From Vicinamibacterales bacterium (GTDB lineage: Bacteria > Acidobacteriota > Vicinamibacteria > Vicinamibacterales > 2-12-FULL-66-21), in contig DASSPH010000032.1 of assembly GCA_035699745.1 (NCBI GenBank), forward strand, positions 124,001-188,000: a stretch of 64,000 nt of DNA, read 5' to 3'. A program made the translations under genes and the position numbers. The notes beneath the pieces were generated by a model that saw nothing but the letters and a program-made list of their open reading frames with translations, was not told the origin of the DNA and did not search any database. Of the stretch, positions 44,430 to 52,820 are shown piece by piece; positions within the stretch are counted from its first letter, which is position 1; each line of letters starts with the position of its first letter.

Positions 44430-45331
44430 GCCGGCTCCAGCATGTCGCCGAGCGATCGCTCGAGCGGAATCTGGGGCGCCCAGCCCGTCGCGGCGCTGAG
44501 CCGCGCAGCCGAGCCGTAGACTTCCGCCTGGTCGTCGCGGCGGACCCGCGCTGGATCGGTTTCGATGCGGATCTCGCGTCCGGAGAGGCGCTGCAGCGTC
44601 TGCACCAACCGCCCGATTGTCGTCGGCGCGCCCGAGCAGACGTTGAAGACGCCGCCGGCGCCGTCCCGCGACGCCAGCAGCCAGTAGGCCCGGACGGCGT
44701 CGCGCACGTCGACGAAATCGCGCGCCGTATGCGTGTTGCCGACGCGCACCGCGCCGGAATCCGCCTCGACGAACTGCCGCACCAGCGATCCGGCAACCAG
44801 ATGGGAGGGCAGGCCCGGTCCCAGGAGATTGAACGGACGCGCGACGTCCACCGCGAAGCCGAACTGGGCGCCGAGATGGCGGGCGAGGAGCGTCTGCGCC
44901 ACCTTCGTGACGCCATAAGCGGACGCGCCGGCACACGGCGCGTCCTCGGTCAGCGGACTGGCCGCGTCCCTCGAGTACTCGGCGGCCGATCCGATGCTGA
45001 CGATGCGGCGGATCGGGACGCGCGCGGCGTGGAGCCCATGCAGCAGCGACCCGGTGCCGCCCACGTTCGCACGCCACATGTCGGCGTCGGCCGCCGGCGG
45101 CATCAGCCCGGCGAGATGAATCACCCGCGTCGGCGGCTCGGCGCGCGCCAGCTCGCCGATCGCGGCGGCGTCGCCGATGTCGATGCCGTGCAGCGCGTCG
45201 AGATGCGGCACGGACGCGGCACGGAGATCGAGGCCGATGAGGCGCGGACGCGAGGGGAGCCGATGGAGAAACGCCGTGAGGTGCCGTCCCGTGAACCCGG
45301 ATACGCCGGTGATCCACACGGATTCGTTCAT
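44426..45331 (-). CDS. NAD-dependent sugar-nucleotide epimerase/dehydratase (SDR)
   Basis: 301 residues. Rossmann motif GVSGFTGRHL at the N-terminus, VIHLAG, catalytic Tyr-Lys in YGVTK, a Ser in SIGSAAEYS, and ARPFNLLGPG before the substrate-binding part. Closest in style to GDP-mannose 4,6-dehydratase or RmlD-like extended SDRs; exact substrate unknown. It overlaps the upstream nucleotidyltransferase by ATGA and the downstream glycosyltransferase by TTGA, so nucleotide-sugar activation, modification and transfer are encoded in a row. Confidence 0.88.
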   Translation of the reverse strand: MNESVWITGVSGFTGRHLTAFLHRLPSRPRLIGLDLRAASVPHLDALHGIDIGDAAAIGELARAEPPTRVIHLAGLMPPAADADMWRANVGGTGSLLHGLHAARVPIRRIVSIGSAAEYSRDAASPLTEDAPCAGASAYGVTKVAQTLLARHLGAQFGFAVDVARPFNLLGPGLPSHLVAGSLVRQFVEADSGAVRVGNTHTARDFVDVRDAVRAYWLLASRDGAGGVFNVCSGAPTTIGRLVQTLQRLSGREIRIETDPARVRRDDQAEVYGSAARLSAATGWAPQIPLERSLGDMLEPA

Positions 45332-46068
45332 GTGTCGGGACCGAGGAACATCGCGGCGTTGCGCTGGAACTGATCCTGCGCGGTGGCGTAGTCGTCCATC
45401 CGTCCGATGTCGAGCCAGTAGCAGTTCTCGCGGTAGCAGCCGACGCGGCCGCCGCCGGCGTGGACGCGCGCGATCAGGTCGGGCATGTCCAGCCGCTCGC
45501 CGTCGGGCACGTACTGCAGCACCGAGCGGCTCATCGCGTAGACGCCCATGCTCACCTCGAACCGGTAGACCGGCTTCTCGCGGTAGCCGGTGAACCGGCC
45601 CTCGGCGTCGCTCTCGATCAAGCCGAAGTCGACCTTGACCTCGCGCGGGAACACCGCGACGGTCGCGTCGTTCTTCTCGCGCACGTGGTGCGCCAGCAGC
45701 GACGTGAAGCTCAGGGTCGTCAGCAGGTCGCCGTTCATGACGAGGAACGGATCGCTCAGCCGATCGCGCAGCAGCGCGAGCGGGCCGGCGGTGCCGAGGG
45801 GCGTGTCTTCGTGCTGGTAAGAGACGGCGACGCCGTACTTGCTGCCGTCGCCGACCACCGCCATCAGCAGCTCGGACAGGTAGCCGGTCGCCAGGATGAC
45901 GTTGCGGAAGGAATGCCGCGCGAGCTGCCGCAGCAGGATCTCGAGCACCGGCTTGTCGCCGAGCGGCACGAGCGGTTTCGGAAAGACGGTGGTGAGCGGC
46001 GCGAGCCGCGTGCCGCGCCCGCCGGTGAGCAGCGCGACGGTGACGTTTTCGGGATCGGGTGCGTTCAT
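45328..46068 (-). CDS. Sugar-1-phosphate nucleotidyltransferase
   Basis: 246 residues with the full family signature LTGGRGTRLAPLTTVFPKPLVPLGDKP, the Mg-binding Asp in VMNGDLL, and YREKP later in the fold. It activates a sugar-1-phosphate to an NDP-sugar. The size matches short mannose-1-phosphate guanylyltransferase/glucose-1-phosphate thymidylyltransferase-type enzymes without a C-terminal helix domain. In contrast to the two degenerate relatives at 60284 and 62177, this one should be active. Confidence 0.92.
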   Translation of the reverse strand: MNAPDPENVTVALLTGGRGTRLAPLTTVFPKPLVPLGDKPVLEILLRQLARHSFRNVILATGYLSELLMAVVGDGSKYGVAVSYQHEDTPLGTAGPLALLRDRLSDPFLVMNGDLLTTLSFTSLLAHHVREKNDATVAVFPREVKVDFGLIESDAEGRFTGYREKPVYRFEVSMGVYAMSRSVLQYVPDGERLDMPDLIARVHAGGGRVGCYRENCYWLDIGRMDDYATAQDQFQRNAAMFLGPDT

Positions 46069-46078
46069 ATGCCCCGCG

Positions 46079-47059
46079 TCAGGCGCCGTAGACGTTGGTC
46101 TTGTACTCGCCGAGCGACGCGGCGATCGCGTCCACGGTTCGCGCGAGTCCCGCGTCCAGGCCGACCTGCGGCGCCCAGCCGAGCAGCGTGCGCGCGCGGC
46201 GGTTGTCGCTGATCAGCCGGCCGACCTCGCTCGCCGCGGGGCGGATCCGCACCGGGTCCTGCCGCACGGCGAGCGTGCGTCCGACGATCTTGCCGATGCG
46301 CTGCACCAGCTCGCCGACCGTGACCGCCTCGCCGGTGCCCAGGTTGAGCACCTCCCCTTCCACGTCCGCGGCGCGCGCCGCGGCGAGGAACCCGGCGGCG
46401 GTGTCTTCCACGTAGGTGAAGTCGCGGACCGTCTCGGTCGACCCGAGTTGAACGTCGGGTCCTTTCAGCGCCTGCGAGATGATCGTCGGAATCACCGCGC
46501 GCGCGCTCTGCCGCGGACCGTAGGTGTTGAACGGCCGCACGGTGACGACCGGCGTGGAGAAGCTCAGGAAGAAGCTCTCGGCGAGCTTGTCGGCGGCGAT
46601 CTTCGACGCCGAATACGGCGACTGGCCGACGAGCGGATGCCGTTCGTCGATCGGCACGTACTGCGCGGTGCCGTAGACCTCGCTCGTCGACGTGTGCAGC
46701 AGCCGGCGCACGCCGTGGCGCCGGCAGGCCTGGAGCACGTTGAGCGTGCCGGTCACGTTGGTCGCGACGTAGGCGGCCGGCGCCGTGTAGGAGTACGGAA
46801 TGCCGATCAGCGCGCCGAGGTGGAAGACCAGGGCGCAGCCGCTGACCGCGTGATCCACCATGAAGCTGTCGGCGAGATCGCCCGGCATGATCTCGACGTG
46901 CCCCAGGACGTCGGGCGGCAGCTTCTCGAGATGCCCCCAGTGGCTCAGCGCGTTGTAGTGGACGTAGGCGCGCACGGCGTAGCCCTCGCGCACCAGACGC
47001 TCGACCAGGTGACTTCCGATGAAACCGGCGGCGCCGGTGACGAGAACACGCTCAGCCAT
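46079..47059 (-). CDS. NAD-dependent 4,6-dehydratase, LegB-like SDR
   Basis: 326 residues. VTGAAGFIGSHLVERLVREG, VFHLGALIGIPYSYTAPAAYVATNVTGT, STSEVYGTAQ, catalytic YSASK and RPFNTYGPRQSARAVIPTII are all present. The VHYNALSHWGHLE and DLADSFMVDHAV segments are typical of the LegB-type UDP-N-acetylhexosamine 4,6-dehydratases of legionaminic-acid-like pathways, though the other genes of such a pathway (LegC, LegI) are not nearby. It produces a 4-keto-6-deoxy sugar nucleotide. Three bases separate it from the upstream deacetylase gene. Confidence 0.88.
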   Translation of the reverse strand: MAERVLVTGAAGFIGSHLVERLVREGYAVRAYVHYNALSHWGHLEKLPPDVLGHVEIMPGDLADSFMVDHAVSGCALVFHLGALIGIPYSYTAPAAYVATNVTGTLNVLQACRRHGVRRLLHTSTSEVYGTAQYVPIDERHPLVGQSPYSASKIAADKLAESFFLSFSTPVVTVRPFNTYGPRQSARAVIPTIISQALKGPDVQLGSTETVRDFTYVEDTAAGFLAAARAADVEGEVLNLGTGEAVTVGELVQRIGKIVGRTLAVRQDPVRIRPAASEVGRLISDNRRARTLLGWAPQVGLDAGLARTVDAIAASLGEYKTNVYGA

Positions 47060-47062
47060 TGT

Positions 47063-48025
47063 TCAATGATAGGCGAGGCCCGAGAGAAGGTACGCGAGAC
47101 GATCGACGTCCCGCGGCGCGTTGAACCGCCGCACCGCGAGCCAGTCGGTGCGGCGATCGTTGAGGCCGGGCGCAGTGCAGAAGGCCAGGTCGAAGCCGCC
47201 GTCGCGCACGGCTCGCTTGGCGGCATCCGACGTCGCCCCTGCCGGGTAGGCGAACGTCGCCGGCGCGCCGATGTGCCGTGCGATCCGCTCCCGGCACGCG
47301 GCGACTTCCTCCCGCAGCCGGTCGCCGTCCACCCGGGACATCAGCGGGTGGGTGTGCGTGTGGCCGCCGATCGTGGTCAGCTCGCCGACGTCGCGGATCT
47401 CTTCCCAGGTCATCACCTGGCGCTCGATGGCGATGGCGGCCGGGCGCACGTCGAGCGCGTCGAGCAGCCTCGCCAGTGTCGCCGGCTTTTCGCTGTCGGG
47501 GCGGCTCCAGACATAGCGGCGGACGTCCATGCGGACCCGTTCGCGGCCGGCGTGGTCCAGCGTCACCCGCTCCCCGTCGCGCCAGAACAGCTCGATGGCG
47601 GGGCGCGTCGACGCCCACACCGCGAGGTCCACCTGGTCCCACCAGAACCGCGCCTCGCCATCCTCGACGAACTGCGTGGCGACGAAGTTGATGGCGGGAA
47701 TGCGCAGCTCCCGCAGGATCGGGTACGCGACCCTGCGGTAGTCCCGGTAGCCGTCGTCGAACGTGATCAAGACCGGAGGGCGGCGGCGATTTCCATCCAC
47801 GCACGCCTCGCGGAAGTCGTGAGGAGCGACCGGCCGGCAATGACGGCTGAGCCAGAGCATCTGGCGGCGGAATGTGTCTTCCGGGACGTGCTTGAAACCG
47901 TGCGGGTTGGTGCCGACCCGGTGATACGTCAGCACGGCACAGCCCGCTGCTCTGACGGCGGCGCTCAGTTCCCAGAACGGAGATCGGGCGAGCGTCGCCT
48001 TGAGCACTCTTTTCAAATGAACCAA
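47063..48025 (-). CDS. Polysaccharide deacetylase (NodB-type)
   Basis: 320 residues from TTG 48025, with AAGGA about 9 nt upstream. The metal-binding and catalytic motifs TFDDGYRDY and GGHTHTHP are intact, followed by ATFAYPAG. No clear signal peptide is seen; the N-terminus (KRVLKATLARSPFWELSAAVRAAG) could be an amphipathic membrane anchor. It removes N- or O-acetyl groups from a polysaccharide, presumably the polymer made by this locus. It is the first gene of the operon 48025-43308; the divergent promoter region 48026-48392 lies before it. Confidence 0.9.
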   Translation of the reverse strand: MVHLKRVLKATLARSPFWELSAAVRAAGCAVLTYHRVGTNPHGFKHVPEDTFRRQMLWLSRHCRPVAPHDFREACVDGNRRRPPVLITFDDGYRDYRRVAYPILRELRIPAINFVATQFVEDGEARFWWDQVDLAVWASTRPAIELFWRDGERVTLDHAGRERVRMDVRRYVWSRPDSEKPATLARLLDALDVRPAAIAIERQVMTWEEIRDVGELTTIGGHTHTHPLMSRVDGDRLREEVAACRERIARHIGAPATFAYPAGATSDAAKRAVRDGGFDLAFCTAPGLNDRRTDWLAVRRFNAPRDVDRLAYLLSGLAYH

Positions 48026-48120
48026 TCGCCGCGTTCCTTGGGGTGCTCGCCTATCTTACGAGGATGCGCTGGAAAAATCTGTAATGCCGCCAAGCCCGGC
48101 CGCAATGCTGCGTTTCTCGT

Positions 48121-48138
48121 GTCAATCTCGTGATTGAC
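48121..48138. promoter_or_regulatory. Inverted repeat, possible activator site
   Basis: GTCAATC (48121-48127), TCGT, GATTGAC (48132-48138): perfect 7-bp arms. It sits about 160 bp upstream of the sigma-54-type element, a distance usual for enhancer-binding-protein sites, and about 95 bp upstream of the divergent deacetylase gene. The arms differ from the three AGAC-type dyads of the minus-strand units. Confidence 0.35.
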
Positions 48139-48282
48139 CAGCCCCCGATTCAGCGGCCGAGCTAGGCAGATCTTTCATCCTTCAGTTGCCGCAAAATGTA
48201 GAAATTGCGCGACTTGCGTCCTGATGAGAACCGCCGACCCAGCGGCTGAGGCTGATTTCCGGGGCGTTTTTGCCCATTTCAT

Positions 48283-48309
48283 AGGGAAACCCGCATGTGG
48301 CGTTTCCCT
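48283..48309 (+). other. 8-bp perfect inverted repeat overlapping the promoter candidate
   Basis: AGGGAAAC (48283-48290), 11-nt spacer, GTTTCCCT (48302-48309). It overlaps the -24/-12 element at 48298. It could be an operator, or it could explain the promoter match as coincidence. Confidence 0.4.
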
Positions 48310-48313
48310 TGCA
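48298..48313 (+). promoter_or_regulatory. Sigma-54-type -24/-12 promoter candidate
   Basis: TGGC (48298-48301), 7 bases, TTGCA (48309-48313): intact TGGC and TTGCA boxes with exact 12-base GG to GC spacing. Transcription would start near 48324, giving a leader of about 70 nt before the ATG at 48393. Confidence 0.5.
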
Positions 48314-48392
48314 CAAGGCTGCAGGTCAGCAGGAAGCAACAGGGTGGTGAGCTCAGGCGCAATCGTTCGCGGCGCCTGAGGCAGGAGGCGGA

Positions 48393-49991
48393 ATGTCCCG
48401 TAGAACGATTCGTGCGGCGCTCAGCGCGGCAGCAGCGGCGGTTCTGGTACTGATTCCCGCGTGGGTGTCTGCGCAATCGGCCGAGTTCTGGACCGCGCCG
48501 CTCGGCGTGCCGGCGCCGGCCTTTGGCGTCCGCGAGACGGCCCCGGCAGTGCCGTCGAGCTGGACGCGCGAAACGCCCGGTTTCTACTACGTGGACAACA
48601 CGGCCGCGGCGTCCACTGATTCGGTGCAGTACGGCACGCCCGGCGTCCCCCGCAAGACCATTCCAACGGCAATCGCCGCGGGGTCGGTGGTCGAAGTGCA
48701 CGGCGGTCCGTATTCGACCAGCGTCAACATCTCGGTCGGCGGCAACGGCACGGTGACGGCGCCGATTTTCTATCGCGGCGTCGGCAAGCCCCGCATCGTC
48801 GGCACCGTCAACAACCGCAACATCGCGCTGATCGGCTCCTACGTCGTCCTCGAAGGATTCATCATCGAGAATCTGCAGGTCGCGCCGGTCGGCCATCATC
48901 AGTCGGTCCGCGACAACGAGATCCGCGGCATGACCCCGGCACCCGGCGGCAGCGCCGTCTACCTCGGCGCGCACACCGACATCGTCGTGCTGCGCAACCT
49001 GATTCACAACAACGGCGACCCGAACTATCCGGTGGAGAACGACATCCACGGCGTGCTGGTCGGCACCGGCGCCGAGCGCGCGTGGATCATGGACAACGAG
49101 ATGTACAGCAACGGCGGCGACTCGGTGCAGATCAACTCGGGCACCGGCACGCTCGCGCGGCTGATTTACATCGCGCGCAACCGCATGCACGGCGAAGGGG
49201 AGAACGCGGTCGACATCAAGACCGCGCAGGACGTCGTCGTTTCCCAGAACCGCTGCTGGGGCTTCCGGCCGACGACCTACGCGTACTCGGGCTCCGACGG
49301 CACCGCGATCGTCGTCAACGACGACAACGCCCGCACCGGCGTCAACAACCGGATCTTCATCCTGTTCAACGAGATTTCCGACAGCACCGTCGGCGTGCGC
49401 ACACAGTGGTACGCGATTCTGGTCGGCAACGTCATCCGCAACATCCAGAATGCCGGCGTCCTGACCTTCGGCGCGCACGACGTCCACATCGAGCACAACA
49501 CGTTCTATGACGTGGCGCGTGCGGTGGAGCGATCCGGCGGCGACGTGGGCAACAAGATCGTCTACATCAACAACGTCGTCTATGCCAGGACGGCGGACGA
49601 CATGAAAGTGACGGGTAACGCGACCAACGGATCGACGGTCGCCAACTCCGTCTTCGCCTCTCCGGCGCGCATCTCGTGGGCGGGCGTGATGTATACGGGG
49701 ATCGCCTCGTTCGCGGCGGCGCGCGGCTGCTCCGGCTGTGTCGAAGGGGACCCGTCCTTCCTCAACGTCGGCGCGGCGGATTTCCGTCCGCGGCCCGGCA
49801 GCCCGCTGATCGGTAATGCGGCGCCCTCGGCCCTCTACTCTGCGTATCAGCAGACCTACGGTGTGAGCATCGCCTACGACGCGCTCGGCCGGTCGCGGCC
49901 GGGTCCCGACGGCCGATGGGACGTCGGCGCGCTCGAAGGGGACGGCGTCAACCCGCCCGCGGCCCCCGCCAACGTTCGTATCATCCGCTGA
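48393..49991 (+). CDS. Secreted right-handed parallel beta-helix protein
   Basis: 532 residues. A clear Sec signal (SRRTIRAALSAAAAAVLVLIP ending SAQS) is followed by repeated beta-helix coils with Asn ladders (LRNLIHNNG, IMDNEMYSNGGDSVQIN, IARNRMHGEG, HIEHNTFYD, YINNVVY), as in pectate-lyase-like and alginate-epimerase-like proteins. The C-terminal segment DFRPRPGSPLIGNA...DALGRSRPGPDGRWDVGALE is the usual end of this family. Catalytic residues could not be assigned, so lyase, epimerase or binding roles are all possible. AGGAGG at 48383-48388 precedes the ATG by 4 nt. It probably acts outside the cell on the locus's own polysaccharide. Confidence 0.85.
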   Translation: MSRRTIRAALSAAAAAVLVLIPAWVSAQSAEFWTAPLGVPAPAFGVRETAPAVPSSWTRETPGFYYVDNTAAASTDSVQYGTPGVPRKTIPTAIAAGSVVEVHGGPYSTSVNISVGGNGTVTAPIFYRGVGKPRIVGTVNNRNIALIGSYVVLEGFIIENLQVAPVGHHQSVRDNEIRGMTPAPGGSAVYLGAHTDIVVLRNLIHNNGDPNYPVENDIHGVLVGTGAERAWIMDNEMYSNGGDSVQINSGTGTLARLIYIARNRMHGEGENAVDIKTAQDVVVSQNRCWGFRPTTYAYSGSDGTAIVVNDDNARTGVNNRIFILFNEISDSTVGVRTQWYAILVGNVIRNIQNAGVLTFGAHDVHIEHNTFYDVARAVERSGGDVGNKIVYINNVVYARTADDMKVTGNATNGSTVANSVFASPARISWAGVMYTGIASFAAARGCSGCVEGDPSFLNVGAADFRPRPGSPLIGNAAPSALYSAYQQTYGVSIAYDALGRSRPGPDGRWDVGALEGDGVNPPAAPANVRIIR

Positions 49992-50019
49992 CGCCAACCC
50001 GGGTGCGGCTCGCGCCGGT

Positions 50020-51513
50020 TCAGCGCGGCCACTGCCGCACGCGGGCTCCCGGCCGGAGCCCGGCGGGGCGCGGCCGCGGCACCTGTCCGGCGGCGCCCGT
50101 TGACGGCTGCCGCCAGCCTGGACGCGCCGACGGGCGGAAGCTGCCCATGCTCGCCTTCGCCGGAACGGCTGCGCTGGCCGTCGCACGCGACGTGTCGCGC
50201 GCCACTCTGATCGCCAGCGCGATGAAACACCACATCCCGACCGTCCCTTCGCGCGGATAGAACGTCTGCGCGCCGAAGGCGGCGATGGCGTAGCTGAAGG
50301 TCATGGCGAACGCCAGCCCGCCGGCAGCGGAGCGGAGCGGATCCGGATCGCGGAAGAGGCGCTGGGCGGTCCACAACACGTACAGCAGCAACGGCAGCAG
50401 CACGGAAATCCCGATCAACCCGTTGTCGAGCGCGAACTCCAGGTACGCGTTGTGCGGATGGCCGAAGTTCTCGCCGGTGTTGAGCGCCGCCTGCAGGCGC
50501 AGGTTCGTGCGCACCCACGCCTGGCGCCCGAAGCCGGCGATCGGCCGTTCGCGGATCTTGTCGATCACGAACGGCCAGATCACGTTGCGTCCCGACGTGA
50601 TCAGGTGCTTGTCCGTATTGCTGCCCTGAATCCCCTGCAGCATCCGCTGTGAGATCCCCGGCGCCGCCACCAGCACGACGGCCAGCGCCACCGGCGCCAG
50701 CAGCAGGTACTTGCGCCACTTCAGCATCGACATCGCGAGCCCGACGACGCACCACGTGGCGTAGCCGGTGCGACCGCCGGTGAGCGCCAGGGCGATCGTG
50801 GTGATGCCGAACAGGCCGGCCAGCCCGAGCTGGATGCGTCTGTCGCTGAACAGCGGCCGCGCCGCGAGCATCGCCCACGCCGCGCCCGAGAACATGGTCG
50901 CGAGATCGACGCGGTGGTATCCGACGCGCCGCTGCAGGATGTTGGCGGCGCGCTGCTGCAGCGCCTCGCCGTCGAGCAGATACCCGAGCGGCATCTGCTT
51001 GATCACCAGAATCGCGAGCACCGCATACATCGCCAGCACGCCCATGACCACCCAGCGCGAGCGTTCCTCGCCGCGGCAGCCCTGGATGAGCAGCAGGGCC
51101 GGCAGCAGCCACTTGAAGGTGTTGACGCCGTAGTCGGTGATCAACTCGCGCATCGACGACACGAGGAAATCGGGACGCTGGTAGATGACCAGGTACGACG
51201 GGTCGAGCAGCAGCCGCGCCGTCGACACCGTCGTGACGAGCAGGTAGAGCACCAGCAGCGCCGTCATGATCGGCGGCACGTCCCACGTGTTGGTTTCGCG
51301 CCGCCGCGCCGCCAGCCACCCGCCGCAGATGCCGAGGAAGCCGAGGTTGAACGGGTTGAGGCCGTTGATCCCGAAGATCTCCTTCGGCATGTCCGGCCGC
51401 TCGAGTACCGCCAGCATCGCGACCAGCGCGCACAGCGATCGAACCCAGTCGCGCTTCCACGCGTACCAGATCAGGCCGAACACGAAGAGCCAGAGGGCCG
51501 TGTAGCGGATCAT
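50020..51513 (-). CDS. O-antigen ligase/Wzy polymerase-like membrane protein
   Basis: 497 residues with about ten to twelve membrane segments. The large periplasmic loop bears SGRNVIWPFVIDKIRERPIAGFGRQAW and GHPHNAYLEFALDNGLIG, the signature of the Wzy_C/O-antigen ligase family. The C-terminal 50 residues are Pro/Arg/Ala-rich and cytoplasmic-looking. It polymerises or ligates lipid-linked repeat units. The start overlaps the stop of the upstream glycosyltransferase (ATGA). It is the last gene of the operon 56206-50020 and converges with the beta-helix gene, 28 bp away. Confidence 0.87.
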   Translation of the reverse strand: MIRYTALWLFVFGLIWYAWKRDWVRSLCALVAMLAVLERPDMPKEIFGINGLNPFNLGFLGICGGWLAARRRETNTWDVPPIMTALLVLYLLVTTVSTARLLLDPSYLVIYQRPDFLVSSMRELITDYGVNTFKWLLPALLLIQGCRGEERSRWVVMGVLAMYAVLAILVIKQMPLGYLLDGEALQQRAANILQRRVGYHRVDLATMFSGAAWAMLAARPLFSDRRIQLGLAGLFGITTIALALTGGRTGYATWCVVGLAMSMLKWRKYLLLAPVALAVVLVAAPGISQRMLQGIQGSNTDKHLITSGRNVIWPFVIDKIRERPIAGFGRQAWVRTNLRLQAALNTGENFGHPHNAYLEFALDNGLIGISVLLPLLLYVLWTAQRLFRDPDPLRSAAGGLAFAMTFSYAIAAFGAQTFYPREGTVGMWCFIALAIRVARDTSRATASAAVPAKASMGSFRPSARPGWRQPSTGAAGQVPRPRPAGLRPGARVRQWPR

Positions 51514-52820
51514 CGGCCGTCCTGCTCTTTCGCGGCGAGGGGAGGGTCGGACGCGGCCAGCGCGGCGGCCGGCGGCGTCTCAGCAGCGCCAAGCGCCCCG
51601 AGGCGCGCGCGCCACAGCTGCGACACGTGCTCCAGGCCGTTGTACTCGCGGGCGCGGCGGGCTGCGGCCTCCGACATCCGGGTCCAGCGCCCGGGGTCCT
51701 GCAGGATCGCCGCGGCACGCTCCGCGTACATTGCGATGTTGCCTGGCTCGATGAGGAACCCGGTCTCGCCTTCGGTGACGAGGTCACCAAGGTCGCCCAC
51801 GTCGGCGACGACCGGGACCGCACCGCAGATCATCGCCTCCGCCATGGCAATCGACAAGCCTTCACTGCGCGATGTCAGTATGAAGACCCGCGCGCTCAGG
51901 AGAGACGGCAGGGCGTTGGGGACGGTTCCCGTCACCTCCACGCAGGACTGAAGGCCGAGCTCCGCGATTCGCGCCTCGACTGCATCCATCATCGGACCGC
52001 CGCCGACGATACAGGCGCGGACCGCAGGCAGGATGCGGCGCACCGCCGCGGCGATGTCGAGGAACTGCAGCGGCTGTTTGGTGGGCGCGAGCCGGCCGAC
52101 GAAGATCAGGTCGTACCGGCGGTGCGCCGGCGGCGCGGCGATGCGCGCGAGGTCGACGCTGCCGGGAATCACGGCCACGTCATGGGCCGACGTCCGATCG
52201 CTGACGAATCGCCGCGCGGACGTGCCGCGGACGACGACGAGATCGAACGCGCCCGTGACGGCCAGCGCCAGACGCTCGAGCATCCGCGACGGTGCGCGCA
52301 GGCGGCCGAGCACCTGGTTCTCCGTCGCCTGATAGCCGCCGCCGATCAGTTCGATGGGGCCGCCGGTCATCTGATAACACGACCGGCCGCCCGTGAGGCG
52401 CGCCGCGGCGAGCGCAATCGTTCCGTTCGGAATCACATGGAACCCGATGAACACATCCGCGCGGGTGCGGCGGCCGATGGTCACGGTCCACACGAACTTG
52501 GCGAGGGTTCGTCCGACCGCCGTGGCCAGCCACGCGGGCGGCGGCTCGTGCCGCACGCCGGGCAGCGCGGGCAGTTCGCCGTCGCTGACGACCACGATCT
52601 CCCGCAGTCCGGCGCGCGACAGCGGCGCCATGTGCGACAGGTACCACCCGAGGTTGTGAAACGTGCCGACGACGACCGCGCAGCCGGACGGCGGCCGCGG
52701 GCGGCGCCTCCGCGGCCACAGGCGGGTCAGGAGGATCGTGCCGGCGTACCACGCGCCGACGACCGCGGCGGCCACCCAGCCGCGGAGGCCGCGAGCGCGC
52801 GCCGGCATCGCGCCGTTCAT
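51510..52820 (-). CDS. Glycosyltransferase family 4 with N-terminal membrane segment
   Basis: 436 residues. A hydrophobic stretch near residues 10-30 (GWVAAAVVGAWYAGTILLTRLW) precedes a GT-B core: VVVGTFHNLGWYLSHMAPLSRAGL, SCYQMTGGPIELIGGGYQ, YDLIFVGRLAPTKQPLQFLDIA, TSRSEGLSIAMAEAMICGAVPVVADVGDLGDLV. The N-terminal anchor is unusual for GT4 enzymes and may tether it to the export site. ATGA overlaps with the sulfotransferase gene upstream and the ligase downstream. Confidence 0.88.
   Translation of the reverse strand: MNGAMPARARGLRGWVAAAVVGAWYAGTILLTRLWPRRRRPRPPSGCAVVVGTFHNLGWYLSHMAPLSRAGLREIVVVSDGELPALPGVRHEPPPAWLATAVGRTLAKFVWTVTIGRRTRADVFIGFHVIPNGTIALAAARLTGGRSCYQMTGGPIELIGGGYQATENQVLGRLRAPSRMLERLALAVTGAFDLVVVRGTSARRFVSDRTSAHDVAVIPGSVDLARIAAPPAHRRYDLIFVGRLAPTKQPLQFLDIAAAVRRILPAVRACIVGGGPMMDAVEARIAELGLQSCVEVTGTVPNALPSLLSARVFILTSRSEGLSIAMAEAMICGAVPVVADVGDLGDLVTEGETGFLIEPGNIAMYAERAAAILQDPGRWTRMSEAAARRAREYNGLEHVSQLWRARLGALGAAETPPAAALAASDPPLAAKEQDGR

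Larger units (their letters stand above)
48026..48392. promoter_or_regulatory. Divergent intergenic region, 367 bp
   Basis: Lies between the divergent deacetylase (minus) and beta-helix (plus) genes and has lower GC than its flanks. It contains a 7-bp dyad at 48121, an 8-bp perfect inverted repeat at 48283 and an overlapping sigma-54-type element at 48298, all listed separately. On the minus strand a TTGACA hexamer occurs near 48137, but without a matching -10 box. A short open frame on the + strand (48134-48379) has no credible start or codon pattern. No tRNA-like or small RNA signature was recognised. Confidence 0.55.

Noticed and set aside
48190-48220. A fourth copy of the 28-bp dyad in the divergent region (AAAATGT segment).
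   Set aside because: It shares the AAATGT core with copy 3 but lacks the GAC/GTC symmetry and has no pairing arms.
48134-48379. Possible 81-residue gene in the divergent intergenic region.
   Set aside because: No ATG/GTG with a ribosome site, composition unlike neighbours, and it covers the dyads and promoter candidate.
49992-50019. Intrinsic terminator between the convergent beta-helix and ligase genes.
   Set aside because: Only a weak, imperfect stem and no U-run on either strand in the 28-bp gap.
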